A DNA stretch of 64,000 nucleotides from Bosea sp. 29B (GTDB lineage Bacteria; Pseudomonadota; Alphaproteobacteria; Rhizobiales; Beijerinckiaceae), in NCBI RefSeq assembly GCF_902506165.1, contig NZ_LR733817.1, positions 124,001 to 188,000 of the forward strand, given 5' to 3'. The position numbers and the translations under genes are program-made. Positions 37,070 to 46,222 of the stretch are shown here, one piece after another (position 1 is the first letter of the stretch; each line of letters begins with the position of its first letter). The notes below the pieces were generated by a model. It searched no databases, was not told the DNA's origin, and worked only from the letters and a program-made list of their open reading frames with translations.

Positions 37070-37186
37070 TCAGTTGGCCGAGCCCATCAGCTCCGAAACG
37101 ATGCGCGGATCGGTCAGGGTGACAGCCGGCTTCCAGACGAAGCGGGGCTTGGCGTTCAGACGGGCAGTGATGAAAGCGAGAAGCAT
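37070..37186 (-). CDS. Possible 38-residue small protein
   Basis: An open frame reading MLLAFITARLNAKPRFVW, followed by KPAVTLTDPRIVSELMGSAN, then TGA. A GGGGAAA lies about seven bases before the ATG. Codon use is GC3-rich like its neighbours, and the frame stands in an otherwise empty gap between the phosphoesterase and the Nudix gene. It has no known domain. It may be a genuine small protein or a chance frame. Confidence 0.45.
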   Translation of the reverse strand: MLLAFITARLNAKPRFVWKPAVTLTDPRIVSELMGSAN

Positions 37187-37325
37187 GGTAATTTCCCCAG
37201 CGGTAACGGCGTGAGCTTGTGAACCCTATTTAAGGCGCGTTTGTGTTATATCGAGAGGGCAAACAGAGTTCCGTTATGCGTTCATTGCATAGACAATTAA
37301 CCCGGCATCAGGATTTGCCCACATC

Positions 37326-37847
37326 GTGAGCAGCGAGGACGGATCCGGCCCGCGCTCCGGGGCATCGGCGATCGAACGGGTGCCGAGCGGGCTGCGGCGA
37401 CTAGCCGGGAAGACCTTGCACCTCTATTTCCGTCTGCGCCGCGGTATGACGCTCGGCGTCCGCGCCGCCGTGCTGAGCGAGGCTGGCGAGGTCCTTTTGG
37501 TACGCCACACCTATACGCCGGGCTGGCATATGCCCGGCGGCGGCGTCGAGCCGGACGAGACGCTTCTCGACGCTCTCGCGAAGGAACTGCGCGAGGAGGC
37601 CAATATCGCGCTGACCGGCCCGGCGCTGCTGCACGGGGTCTTTCTCAACCGCCATGTCTCCGTGCGCGACCATGTCGCCGTCTTTATCGTGCGCGCGTTC
37701 ACGCAGGGCGCGCCGAAGCAGCCGGACCATGAGATCGCCGAGGCGCGCTTCTTCCCGCTTTCGGCCCTGCCGGACAGGACAACACCGGGCACACGCCGTC
37801 GGCTGGCGGAGATCATCGAGGGAAACGCGCCGCCTGCGGAGTGGTGA
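37326..37847 (+). CDS. Nudix hydrolase
   Basis: A 173-residue Nudix protein. The box runs GGGVEPDETLLDALAKELREE and keeps the catalytic REEAN core. The N-terminal RLRRGMTLGVRAAVL and HMPGGGV strands are typical. It begins at GTG 37326; Met41 (37446) would cut into the domain. Likely substrate is a nucleoside diphosphate derivative. It converges on the cytochrome b561 gene. Confidence 0.88.
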   Translation: MSSEDGSGPRSGASAIERVPSGLRRLAGKTLHLYFRLRRGMTLGVRAAVLSEAGEVLLVRHTYTPGWHMPGGGVEPDETLLDALAKELREEANIALTGPALLHGVFLNRHVSVRDHVAVFIVRAFTQGAPKQPDHEIAEARFFPLSALPDRTTPGTRRRLAEIIEGNAPPAEW

Positions 37848-37850
37848 GCC

Positions 37851-38435
37851 CTATTTCAGCCCCGGCAGCATCCGGCGCAGCACGCCGTCCTTGCGGATGA
37901 AATAGTGGAACAGCGCCGCGCCGATATGCGCACAGGCCAGCAGCGCCAGAAGGATCGCAAGCCAGCCATGGATGGAGAGCACGCGCTTGGCGACCTCCTC
38001 GTTCGGCGCAGTCAGCGCCGGCAGGTCGAACAGGTTGAACACCGTCAGCGACGGGAAGAGCGAGACACCGATCCAGCCGAGCAGCGGCACGATCAGCAGC
38101 AGCCCGTAGAGCGCCCAATGCACGAGATGCGAGGCGGCCTTCTGCCACCATTCCAGCGTCGGCTCGTCAGACGGTGCGCCATGGACCAGCCTATAGATCA
38201 GCCGGCCGGCGCTGAGCCAGAGCACGAGGAAGCCGATCGACTTGTGCGTCGAATAGAGCGCATCGGTCACCCTGTCCCAGATGTCGAGCGTGTTGCCGCG
38301 ATAGGTCATGGCGAGCCCGAGCGGGATCATCACGAACACCGCCGCGACCGTGATCCAGTGCAGCGCGCGCGCCGCCGGACTGTAGACGGTGACGCGTCCC
38401 GCGCCTGGCGTTACCGGGTCATGCCCCTGCGTCAT
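37851..38435 (-). CDS. Cytochrome b561 family protein
   Basis: A 194-residue four-helix membrane protein with histidines suited to bind two b hemes: ALHWIT in helix 1, STHKSIG in helix 2, HLVHWALYG in helix 3 and SIHGWLA in helix 4. The group (CybB-like) passes electrons from quinol, for example to superoxide or a periplasmic partner. It is single. Confidence 0.88.
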   Translation of the reverse strand: MTQGHDPVTPGAGRVTVYSPAARALHWITVAAVFVMIPLGLAMTYRGNTLDIWDRVTDALYSTHKSIGFLVLWLSAGRLIYRLVHGAPSDEPTLEWWQKAASHLVHWALYGLLLIVPLLGWIGVSLFPSLTVFNLFDLPALTAPNEEVAKRVLSIHGWLAILLALLACAHIGAALFHYFIRKDGVLRRMLPGLK

Positions 38436-38695
38436 TTCCCTTACGCGCTCCCGCTCGCCATATCTGGTCAGGGCCCGCTGCCACGACTATTCATCTGGTG
38501 TTCAATCTCGCGCTTTTATAGGCCAGTCTGCAATCGGCTGCCGATCAGGCGGTTGCGGGTGCTGTCTTGGGAACCACGCCGGAACGGATACGTTATAGGA
38601 ACGCGGTGTTGCATCGGATGCATCTGTCCAGGCGAGACGCGCGTAGCTAGCTCACATTCCTCCGCGCCTTCGGGCGCAATCTGACGGACTTTCCG

Positions 38696-39823
38696 ATGCC
38701 TCAGTCGCGTAAGCTCTTCGACCGGCCGGGTGAAACCGATCTGGTCGCCGTCGACCGCGCTCTCGCCGAGTTCCGCGCGGCCCGCCCGGTACTGCTGCGC
38801 CAGGGCGAGGAGCTGGCGCTGGCCCTGTCGGCCGAGCTCGCCGAGGCCGATCTCACCGCCCGTCTCGATTCCCTCTCCGCCGGCAAGGCTCGCCTCGTGC
38901 TGAGCGCCGCGCGCCTGCGCCGTCTCGGCGCCAAGGGTCGCGCCGAGACCGGTATCCTCGCCATGCCGGCAATCGATCTTGCCCGCATCGAGACGCTCGC
39001 CCTGAAGATTGATGCCCGCGTCGATGCCCCCGTCGGGCCGGCGGGTGCGCTCGACAACGCCGCGCTCGAACTCGCCCGCCTCGCGTTGGTGCTGCCGGCG
39101 GTGATCCTCGTCCCGGTCCAGGCCGCGCAGGTCGCCGGCGAGCCGCTGATCGAGGTCTCGATCGAAGCCATCAACGGCTACCGCACAGCGCAGGTCGCGC
39201 GCCTTGCGATCGTAGGGCGCGCCCCGGTGCCGCTCGAGGGCGCACCGGAGACCGAGTTCGTCGTCTTCCGCGGCGGCGAGGGCCTGCGCGACCAGGTCGC
39301 GATCATCGTCGGCAAGCCGGATCTCTCGACTGCCGTGCCGGTGCGGCTGCACTCAGCCTGCCTGACCGGCGACCTGTTCGGCTCGCTGAAATGCGATTGC
39401 GGCGATCAGTTGCGCGAGACCGTGCAGTGGATGGCCGAGAACGAGGGCGGCATCCTGCTCTATCTCGACCAGGAAGGCCGCGGCAACGGCATCTCCAACA
39501 AGATGCGCGCCTACAAGCTGCAGAGCCAGGGCTGGGACACCTACGACGCCGACGAGGTGCTCGGCTTCGATCTCGACCAGCGCCATTTCGACTTCGCCGC
39601 CGCGATGCTGAAGCAGCTCGGCGTCTCCAGTGTCACCGCACTGACCAACAACCCGCTGAAGATCGGGGCAATCAAGGCCGCCGGCCTCGAAGTCGCCGCG
39701 ACCCAGCGCGTTCTGGGCCGCCCGAACGTCCACAATGTCCGCTATCTCGCCTCGAAGCGTGATCGCGCCGGCCACTTCATCGATATGGACGCGTTGATGG
39801 CGCGTGCTGCGCCCAAGGATTGA
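38696..39823 (+). CDS. ribA: GTP cyclohydrolase II with N-terminal extension
   Basis: First committed enzyme of riboflavin synthesis, opening GTP with loss of formate and pyrophosphate. The C-terminal half has the zinc cysteines in CLTGDLFGSLKCDCGDQL and the catalytic YLDQEGRGNGISNKMRAY, then ALTNNPLKIGA. The 375 residues exceed the usual 200 because of a 165-residue N-terminal domain that keeps only a faint RibB-like pattern. No FMN riboswitch is visible in the 260 bases upstream. The following gene begins within a few bases. Confidence 0.9.
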   Translation: MPQSRKLFDRPGETDLVAVDRALAEFRAARPVLLRQGEELALALSAELAEADLTARLDSLSAGKARLVLSAARLRRLGAKGRAETGILAMPAIDLARIETLALKIDARVDAPVGPAGALDNAALELARLALVLPAVILVPVQAAQVAGEPLIEVSIEAINGYRTAQVARLAIVGRAPVPLEGAPETEFVVFRGGEGLRDQVAIIVGKPDLSTAVPVRLHSACLTGDLFGSLKCDCGDQLRETVQWMAENEGGILLYLDQEGRGNGISNKMRAYKLQSQGWDTYDADEVLGFDLDQRHFDFAAAMLKQLGVSSVTALTNNPLKIGAIKAAGLEVAATQRVLGRPNVHNVRYLASKRDRAGHFIDMDALMARAAPKD

Positions 39824-39870
39824 CCGGCGCGAGCATTGATCGCGCGCCGGACCTGGGGCAGGAAGCCCTC

Positions 39871-42249
39871 ATGTCCGATGCTCCCCTGCCAGATCGGGAC
39901 CACCACGAGACCGAGCCGCCGCCCGCGCCCTGGCCAACCGCCAGGGTGATGCTGCTGGTCTGCGCCGGCTGGCTCGCTCTGTCCTGGCCCTGGCTCTCCG
40001 GCGCGGTCACCGTGCCCTGGGACGCCAAGGCGCATTTCCATCCGCAGTTGCAATTCCTCGCCAGCGCCCTGCACAAGGGCCTCTCGCCGTTTTGGACGCC
40101 CTTCGTCTTCGCGGGATCGCCGCAGGTCGCCGATCCGCAATCGCTGATCTTCTCGCCGCCCTTCTTCCTGATGGCCCTGCTCAATCCGACGCCGGATTTC
40201 CGCTGGAGCGACGGCGCCCTGCTCGGCTCCTTGCTCGCCGGCGCGCTCTGCCTCGTCCTGCTCTTCCGCGATCGCGGCTGGCACCCGGCCGGAGCGGTCG
40301 TCTGCGCGCTCTCCTTCGCTTTCGGTGCAGCCGCCGCCTGGCGCATCCAGCATGTCGGCCAGGTGCTGAGCCTGTCTTATTTCGCGGTGACGCTGCTGCT
40401 GTTGTCGCGCGCGCTCGAACGCAGCTCCTGGCGCTATGGCTTCGCGGCCGGTGTCGCCGCCGGCTTCATGGTGCTCGGGCGCGACCAGGTCGCGCTGCTC
40501 GGCGTTTACGTCCTCGCCGGGCTGGTGCTCGCCGCCATCGCCATGGCCGACAAGCCGCTGGCGGCGCTGCGCGCCAGCCTGATGCCGCTGCTGCTCGGGG
40601 TGCTTGGCGCCACGCTGGTCGCAACGATTCCGATCCTGCTCACCGCCGTCCTGGCGGAAGAGTCGAACCGGCCGGTGATCGATCTCGCCGGGGCCGGCAA
40701 GGGCTCGCTGCATCCGGGCTCACTGCTGACCGGGCTGGTCGCCAATCTCTACGGCGCCTCGGGGCCGCTGGAGAATTTCTGGGGCCCGCCCAGCCCGGCC
40801 TGGGAGAAGCGCTTCGGCCCGCTCGACCTCTATCTCGCCCGCAATATGGGCGAGCTCTATCTCGGCCTCCTGCCGATCCTGCTCGTCGTCGGCGTCGGCA
40901 TCGTCCGCGGCGCCCTGCTGCGGCGCGAGATCGTCGCGCTCAGCGCCGCTGCGCTCCTCGTGCTGGTCTTCGCGCTCGGCCGCTATACGCCGGGCTTTGC
41001 CCTGCTTTTCCATCTGCCGGGCATCGACTTCTACCGCCGCCCGGCCGATGCGCTCTTCACCCTCGGCGCGCTGCTGTCGATCCTCGGCGGCTATCTCACC
41101 CATCTCGTCCTGACCGATACGGCGCCGCGTCCGCGCCGCTGGCAGATCGTGCTCGAGAGCCTGCTGCTGCTGACGGGGTTCGCCGCCGCGATCTGGCTCG
41201 CCTGGACGATCGGCCGCCTGCATGTCGCCTTCGTGCCACTGGTAACGGCCGTGCTCTGCCTGATGCTGGTGGCAGGCGCGCTGGTCGCAGCACGTGGGCT
41301 CGCCTTGCAGGGCGCCGGCATGGCCGCGACGATCATCCTCGCCATCACCATGGTCGTCGACCTCGGCGTCAACAACGGCCCGAGCGAATCGACCGCCTTG
41401 CCGGCCGGGATGTACGAGGTCCTGCGCGCCGACAGCGGCAACGAGACCATCGCCTTGCTGAAGCGCGAGACCGCCCGCACAGCCGGCCCCGACCGGCGTG
41501 ACCGCATCGAGCTCGCCGGCATCGATTTCCATTGGCCCAATGCCAGCCTCGTTCACGGGCTCGACAACACGCTGGGCTACAATCCGCTGCGGCTCGGCCT
41601 CTATAGCCAGGCCACCGGCGCCGGCGACCATGTCGCTTTGCCCGACCAGCGCACCTTCTCGCCGCTGATGCCGTCCTATCGTTCGCTGCTCGCCGACATG
41701 CTCGGCCTGCGCTTCATCGCCACCGGCGTCCCGGTCGAGGAGATCGACAAGCGGCTGAAGCCCGGCGACCTCGTCCAGATCGCGCGCACCAAGGACGCCT
41801 ATGTCTACGAGAACCCGCGCGCCTTACCGCGCGTGCTCCTCGTCACTGAAGCCCAGCAAGCCGATTTCGACGCCATCCTGAAGAGCGGGCAATGGCCGGC
41901 CGGCTTCGATCCACGCCGCACCGTCCTCCTCGACAAGGCGCCGCCACCGCTGCCCACCGGCCCGGCCCAGGCGGGCAGCGTGCGCATCCGCAATTACGGC
42001 ACGACCGAGGTGCTGCTCGATGTCAAGGCGCCGCGCGGCGGCTTCGTCGTGCTGAACGATGTCTGGCAGCCCTGGTGGCAGGTCGAGGTCGACGGTAAGC
42101 CGGCCGAGCTTCTGCGCGCCAATGTCATCTTCCGCGCTGTGCAGGTGCCGCCCGGCCGCTCGACCGTGCGTTTCGTCTTCCGCCCGCTCGATGGCCTCTA
42201 TCGCGCGATCGGCGCGCGGATCCGCAAGGCGAACCCGCCGCCGGTCTGA
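39871..42249 (+). CDS. YfhO-like large membrane protein
   Basis: A 792-residue membrane protein with about a dozen helices in the first 520 residues and a C-terminal periplasmic beta-rich domain (VKAPRGGFVVLNDVWQPWWQVEVDG, then PPGRSTVRFVFRPLDG), which matches the YfhO / GT-C-like family linked to surface-polymer glycosylation. An aspartate-bearing luminal loop (WDAKAHFHPQLQF) follows helix 1. ATG 39871 has AGGA eight bases upstream; a TTG at 39820 overlapping the ribA stop is also possible. Confidence 0.83.
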   Translation: MSDAPLPDRDHHETEPPPAPWPTARVMLLVCAGWLALSWPWLSGAVTVPWDAKAHFHPQLQFLASALHKGLSPFWTPFVFAGSPQVADPQSLIFSPPFFLMALLNPTPDFRWSDGALLGSLLAGALCLVLLFRDRGWHPAGAVVCALSFAFGAAAAWRIQHVGQVLSLSYFAVTLLLLSRALERSSWRYGFAAGVAAGFMVLGRDQVALLGVYVLAGLVLAAIAMADKPLAALRASLMPLLLGVLGATLVATIPILLTAVLAEESNRPVIDLAGAGKGSLHPGSLLTGLVANLYGASGPLENFWGPPSPAWEKRFGPLDLYLARNMGELYLGLLPILLVVGVGIVRGALLRREIVALSAAALLVLVFALGRYTPGFALLFHLPGIDFYRRPADALFTLGALLSILGGYLTHLVLTDTAPRPRRWQIVLESLLLLTGFAAAIWLAWTIGRLHVAFVPLVTAVLCLMLVAGALVAARGLALQGAGMAATIILAITMVVDLGVNNGPSESTALPAGMYEVLRADSGNETIALLKRETARTAGPDRRDRIELAGIDFHWPNASLVHGLDNTLGYNPLRLGLYSQATGAGDHVALPDQRTFSPLMPSYRSLLADMLGLRFIATGVPVEEIDKRLKPGDLVQIARTKDAYVYENPRALPRVLLVTEAQQADFDAILKSGQWPAGFDPRRTVLLDKAPPPLPTGPAQAGSVRIRNYGTTEVLLDVKAPRGGFVVLNDVWQPWWQVEVDGKPAELLRANVIFRAVQVPPGRSTVRFVFRPLDGLYRAIGARIRKANPPPV

Positions 42250-43110
42250 TCAGCCCAGCGCCGCCATCGCCGCGACCGGCAGCGGCCGATGCGCCGCCAG
42301 CACGCGTGCGAGCCCTTCGGGAACGACAGCGCCGTCGCGGATCGTCTCGTCGCGATGGATGCCGCCGGCGATGAACAGACTGTCGAAGCCCATCATCCTG
42401 GCGCCGGCGAGGTCGGTACGCACGGCATCGCCGATGACGAGCACGCGGGCGGGATCGACATCGCGCCCTCCCCGCGCCTCGCGGGCCGCCGCGAGCGCGA
42501 GGTCATAAGCCGGGCGGTGCGGCTTGCCGGCCCAGGCGACATGGCCGCCGAGCTCCTCGTAGATCGTCGCCAGCGCCCCGGCACAGGGCAGCAGATCATG
42601 GCCGACATGGACCACGAGATCGGGATTGCCGCAAATGAACGGCAGCCCCCGCTTGGCGAAGCGCGACAGCAGCGGCCGGTACTGCTCCGGCTGCTCCGTG
42701 CGATAATCGTTGAGCTCGGTCGCAACGACGAACTCCGCCTCATCCTCGCCGACGATCTCGACGTCGAAGCCCTCGAACACCGCCCGGTCCTGCGCCCAGC
42801 CGATATGGTAGGCCTTGCGCAGATGCGTCTCGGCGATCAGGGCGCGCGTCACATCGCCCGAGGTCACCAGCCGGTCCCAGGCGGCGCGCGGCACGCGCTT
42901 GCCGTCGATCACGTGGGTGACCTGCGCCGACGGGCCCGGCGCGTTCGAGAGCAGCACCACGGTGCCGCCGCCCTCGCGATAGCGCATCAGGGCGTCACAG
43001 GCCGGATCGAGTGCCAGCACGCCGTCATGGACGACGCCCCAGACATCGCTGATCAGCACATCGTAGCGGGCGAGCAGCGCGCCCGCTTCCATCAGGACTG
43101 GAACGCTCAT
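42250..43110 (-). CDS. HAD-superfamily IIA hydrolase (TIGR01459-like)
   Basis: A 286-residue HAD hydrolase with the NagD-like layout. The expected nucleophile motif appears as LISDVWGVVHDG, so the first Asp is intact and the +2 residue is Trp-Gly in place of Asp, as in this subfamily. LLSNAPGP is motif II, KPHRPAYD carries the motif III Lys, and VIGDAVRTDLAGA is motif IV. It overlaps the sugar kinase by four bases. Its substrate is unknown, likely a sugar or nucleotide phosphate. Confidence 0.87.
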   Translation of the reverse strand: MSVPVLMEAGALLARYDVLISDVWGVVHDGVLALDPACDALMRYREGGGTVVLLSNAPGPSAQVTHVIDGKRVPRAAWDRLVTSGDVTRALIAETHLRKAYHIGWAQDRAVFEGFDVEIVGEDEAEFVVATELNDYRTEQPEQYRPLLSRFAKRGLPFICGNPDLVVHVGHDLLPCAGALATIYEELGGHVAWAGKPHRPAYDLALAAAREARGGRDVDPARVLVIGDAVRTDLAGARMMGFDSLFIAGGIHRDETIRDGAVVPEGLARVLAAHRPLPVAAMAALG

Positions 43111-44042
43111 GCCCGGCCGGCCGCCTCTTGTGTGATACGCGCTTCCACGTCGGCGCGGCGTGGCAACGGTGCTACCGCGCCGTAGCCCTGCGTCGACAGC
43201 GCTGCCGCGACATTGGCATAGGCGCCGGCAGCGAAGGCATCGCCCGTGCGGATGTATTCGGCCAGGAAGGCGCCGTCGTAGCAGTCGCCGGCACCGGTCG
43301 CGTCGATCGCATCGACCTTGATCGGCACGAAACGCTGGCGGCTATCCGGCGTCGCGACGAGCGAGCCTTCATGGCCGAGCGTCAGCGCGACGACCTTGGC
43401 GCCAAGCTTGAGATAGAAATCGACGATGGCGTCGGGCTGCTCCAGCCCGGTCAGCAGCTTGGCGTCGCCGTCGCCCGGCAGGACGATGTCGGCCATCTCG
43501 CAGGCGGCGTGGACGATCGCCCGCGCCCGCGTCAGCGGCCAGAGCTTGAGCCGCAGATTGGTGTCGTAGGCGGTGAGCACGCCGTTCTCGCGCGCAATCG
43601 CGAAGGCTTCGAACACCGCATCGCAAGCGCTCGCCGAGATCGCCTGGCTGATGCCGGAGGCCTGGATCACCTTGGCCGAGGCGATCAGCTCCTTCGGCAA
43701 TTGCGCGGGGCCATAGAGGCTCGCGGCCGAGCCGGCGCGCAGATAGGAGAAGACATGGCCCTGCGGGCCGTGGGAGACGAAATAGAGCCCGGTCGGCGCG
43801 GTGGGGTGCGTCGAGACATGCCTGTCGTCGACGCCCTCTTCGGCCCACACCGTCCGGAACGTGCGACCCGGCTCGTCATCGCCGAGCGCGCCGATATAGG
43901 CGACCTTCGCCCCCTGCCGCGCCGCCGCGATCGCGCAATTGGAGGTGTCGCCGCCGAGGCCGAAACGGTAGGCGCCCGCTTCGCCCCGCGTCGCGTTGAA
44001 CTCGCCGAGGGGCTCACCGATACAAACGATATCCGTCATCAT
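43107..44042 (-). CDS. PfkB-family sugar kinase
   Basis: A ribokinase-fold kinase, 311 residues. The N-terminal GLGGDTSNCAIAAARQGA is the substrate-binding glycine region; DATGAGDCYDGAF is the C-terminal anion hole with catalytic Asp. The sequence resembles 2-dehydro-3-deoxygluconokinase, but I do not assign that firmly. It is coupled to the HAD phosphatase by a four-base overlap, which hints that they act on related sugar phosphates. Confidence 0.87.
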   Translation of the reverse strand: MMTDIVCIGEPLGEFNATRGEAGAYRFGLGGDTSNCAIAAARQGAKVAYIGALGDDEPGRTFRTVWAEEGVDDRHVSTHPTAPTGLYFVSHGPQGHVFSYLRAGSAASLYGPAQLPKELIASAKVIQASGISQAISASACDAVFEAFAIARENGVLTAYDTNLRLKLWPLTRARAIVHAACEMADIVLPGDGDAKLLTGLEQPDAIVDFYLKLGAKVVALTLGHEGSLVATPDSRQRFVPIKVDAIDATGAGDCYDGAFLAEYIRTGDAFAAGAYANVAAALSTQGYGAVAPLPRRADVEARITQEAAGRA

Positions 44043-44129
44043 CCCAACCGAAACCGCCGGCCGCGAAAACGACCGCCCCTTTCCCTAGAACATGTTCGGC
44101 AGAGGTGGAAAGCCCTGGCCGGCAAGTGC

Positions 44130-45377
44130 CTATTCCGCCGCCTCGCGGCTTTCCGACGCGACCAGCAGCGCATCGGCCAGCCGGACGATCTCCTGGCGCA
44201 AGGCGGCCTCGCCGGCAGCCTTGCCGCCATTCTGCTTGCGCAGCGCCGCGAGCTCGCGCTTCAAGCCCGCTCGATCGGCACGAGCCTGGTCACGGGCACC
44301 CTGGACAGTGCCGATCTCGGCATGCAGCGCCTCGGCCATCTCATCGCGCTCGCGCAAAGCAGCACGATGAGCAACCGCCTCGCTCGCCATCTGCTCCTTC
44401 AGGCGGGCCTCGGTCGCAGCGGCAGCCTCGATCCTGCCCTCCAGCGCCTTGATCCTGGCCAGCGTCTCAGCATGCTCGGCGGATGCCTGCGTCATCGCCG
44501 CCTCCTGTCTTGCGATCTCGGCGCCGAGCTTGATGGCGTTCGCATCGGCCGTGCGCAGAGCAGCTTCGGCTTCGTTTGCCCGCGTCGAAAGCGCGTCGGC
44601 CCGCAATCTCTCGCTGTCGCGGTCCAATCTCATGGTGGAAAGATTCATACGCGCCTCGGCCAGCGCCGTCTCGGCCGTGGTGAGGCGAGTCGAAAGATCG
44701 TCGCGCCCGGCCTCCAGCGTGAGCCTGAGCGTACCGGCCTCGACCAGGGCGACACGCTGTCGGTCATGTTCGCTGGTGAGCGCCGACAGCGCCTGGTCGC
44801 GCTCGGCGAGCGTCGTCCCGGCCTTGTCGTGCAGCGTCCTCAGCTCGGCAAGCTCATGGCTGCGGGCGGCGAGGTCGGCCGAGGTGCCGCTGAGCGCTTG
44901 CCGCGTCTCGGCCAGCTGCGCCTCCACCGCTGCGAGATCGCTGACGCGGCTCGACAGGGTCGCCTGCGTAGTCTGGTGACCGGCGCTTTCGCTGGCCAGC
45001 GTCTCTCGCGTCTGCGCCAGATCCTGCGTCCTCTGTCCAAGCTCGCTCTCGAGTGCCTCGATCCGCTGCTTGCGCTCGCCGAGGTCGGTTTCCAGCCGGC
45101 CGATCGTCATGTCGCGCCGGCCGATCTCGCTCATCGCACCGGCCTTGGCGGCAAAGCCGCTCTCGGCCTTCTGTTCCAGCACCCGTTCGCGGACCGCCAG
45201 TTCGGCGCGCAAATGGTCGCGGTCGGCGGCGATCTCGGCGAGCGACAGCGGGAATGCGGCCTCGGCCCGGCGCCGAGCCAGCCGGTCGGCTCTGCGGCTC
45301 AGCGCCGGCAAAGCCGCAAGGGCGAGCAGGCTTGCCGACAGGAAGCCGAGCGCGACGAGCATGGCGGCTTCGATCAA
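44130..45377 (-). CDS. One-helix coiled-coil protein
   Basis: A 415-residue protein with a single N-terminal helix (about 5-27, LVALGFLSASLLALAALPAL), then RRADRLARRRAEAAFPLSLAEI, a motif I recall as conserved in Hyphomicrobiales. Residues about 50-400 are a long coiled coil of Ala, Glu, Leu and Arg heptads. It should sit in the inner membrane with the rod on the cytoplasmic side. No function is known. Confidence 0.8.
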   Translation of the reverse strand: MIEAAMLVALGFLSASLLALAALPALSRRADRLARRRAEAAFPLSLAEIAADRDHLRAELAVRERVLEQKAESGFAAKAGAMSEIGRRDMTIGRLETDLGERKQRIEALESELGQRTQDLAQTRETLASESAGHQTTQATLSSRVSDLAAVEAQLAETRQALSGTSADLAARSHELAELRTLHDKAGTTLAERDQALSALTSEHDRQRVALVEAGTLRLTLEAGRDDLSTRLTTAETALAEARMNLSTMRLDRDSERLRADALSTRANEAEAALRTADANAIKLGAEIARQEAAMTQASAEHAETLARIKALEGRIEAAAATEARLKEQMASEAVAHRAALRERDEMAEALHAEIGTVQGARDQARADRAGLKRELAALRKQNGGKAAGEAALRQEIVRLADALLVASESREAAE

Positions 45378-45463
45378 GGCGGGGCGGCTCCCATGTCTGT
45401 GATCAGCCCGAGCTCAGGCTGCCATGCCTTGATAGATAAGGCCAGCAGCCGGCAATTATCAGG

Positions 45464-46036
45464 TCAGAACGGGTTCCAGGTCGCCTCGGGCGTGAACTTG
45501 AGATAGCCGAGGTTGACGCCGAGCCGCCAGCCGACGCCGGTGCGGATCGGCACGACCATGACGCCTCCGGCCGTCAGCGCCGTGAAGCCGAACCCGCCGA
45601 CGAAATAGACCGAGCCGTCGACGCCGCCGAAGCGCTGATAGAGCGCGCTGACGCTCGGCAGGTTGTAGACCAGCATCATCGTGCGGGCGCCGTCGCCGCC
45701 GAAATCGAAGCCGACCGACGGTCCCTGCCAGAACACCTTGCGGTCGCCGGCATTGCGGGTGAACAGCGTGCCCTCGCCAAAGCGTAAGCCACCGACGAAG
45801 GCGCCCGATGCCTCCTGGCCAAGGACATAGCCGTTCGGCTCGCCCCAGCGGCGCACGGCTTCCTCGACCGTCAGAGCAAAGCCGCGCGAGACATTGCCGA
45901 AGAACTGGTGGCCGGAGCTGACCAGTTCGTTCTGGGTGAAAGAGCGCTCGGCCGGCTGGGCGGCAGCGGGGCCGGCGGCAAGGCCTGCGCCGAGCAGCAG
46001 GGCGCTGGCGAGCAGGGTGCGGCGGGTAAAGTTCAT
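45464..46036 (-). CDS. DUF1134 family exported protein
   Basis: A 190-residue protein starting MNFTRRTLLASALLLGAGLAAGP, a signal peptide with Tat-like arginines. The mature part matches DUF1134: SRGFALTVEEAVRRWGEPNGYVLGQE, FVGGLRFGEG and a glycine-rich C terminus with VYFVGGFGFTALTAGGVMVVPI. These resemble YSC84-like lipid-binding proteins. It is divergent from the YHS gene; a perfect inverted repeat (46137-46163) lies between them. Confidence 0.88.
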   Translation of the reverse strand: MNFTRRTLLASALLLGAGLAAGPAAAQPAERSFTQNELVSSGHQFFGNVSRGFALTVEEAVRRWGEPNGYVLGQEASGAFVGGLRFGEGTLFTRNAGDRKVFWQGPSVGFDFGGDGARTMMLVYNLPSVSALYQRFGGVDGSVYFVGGFGFTALTAGGVMVVPIRTGVGWRLGVNLGYLKFTPEATWNPF

Positions 46037-46136
46037 CTCATCGTCTCCAGGCAAGCGCCGGGCATTGGGCATTCGGCCTCCTGCCGGGATGGCGTCGACG
46101 GCGGATCCGCGCGAATCCACGCGGTCACGGTAACCT

Positions 46137-46163
46137 CTTGGATACGCCGTATGTGTATCCAAG
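46137..46163. promoter_or_regulatory. Inverted repeat between divergent genes
   Basis: Perfect nine-base arms (CTTGGATAC 46137-46145, GTATCCAAG 46155-46163) with a nine-base gap; a second small palindrome (ATACGCCGTAT, 46142-46152) overlaps the left arm. It lies between the divergent DUF1134 and YHS genes and could be an operator for both. Confidence 0.5.
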
Positions 46164-46222
46164 CGGTGAACTGCGGCGCAGGACGCGCCGTGACGCGACT
46201 AACGACCAAGGATTGGTGGGCG

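Noticed and set aside
38436..38695. Possible FMN riboswitch upstream of ribA
   Set aside because: The conserved RFN boxes are not found by eye in this 260-base gap.
42250..43110. Reading the HAD gene as a broken hydrolase because the second Asp is missing
   Set aside because: The same substitution is usual in this HAD-IIA subfamily, and motifs II to IV are intact.
43128..45506. Open frame of about 790 codons antisense to the PfkB and coiled-coil genes
   Set aside because: It crosses two real genes on the other strand with clear motifs and shows no family features of its own.
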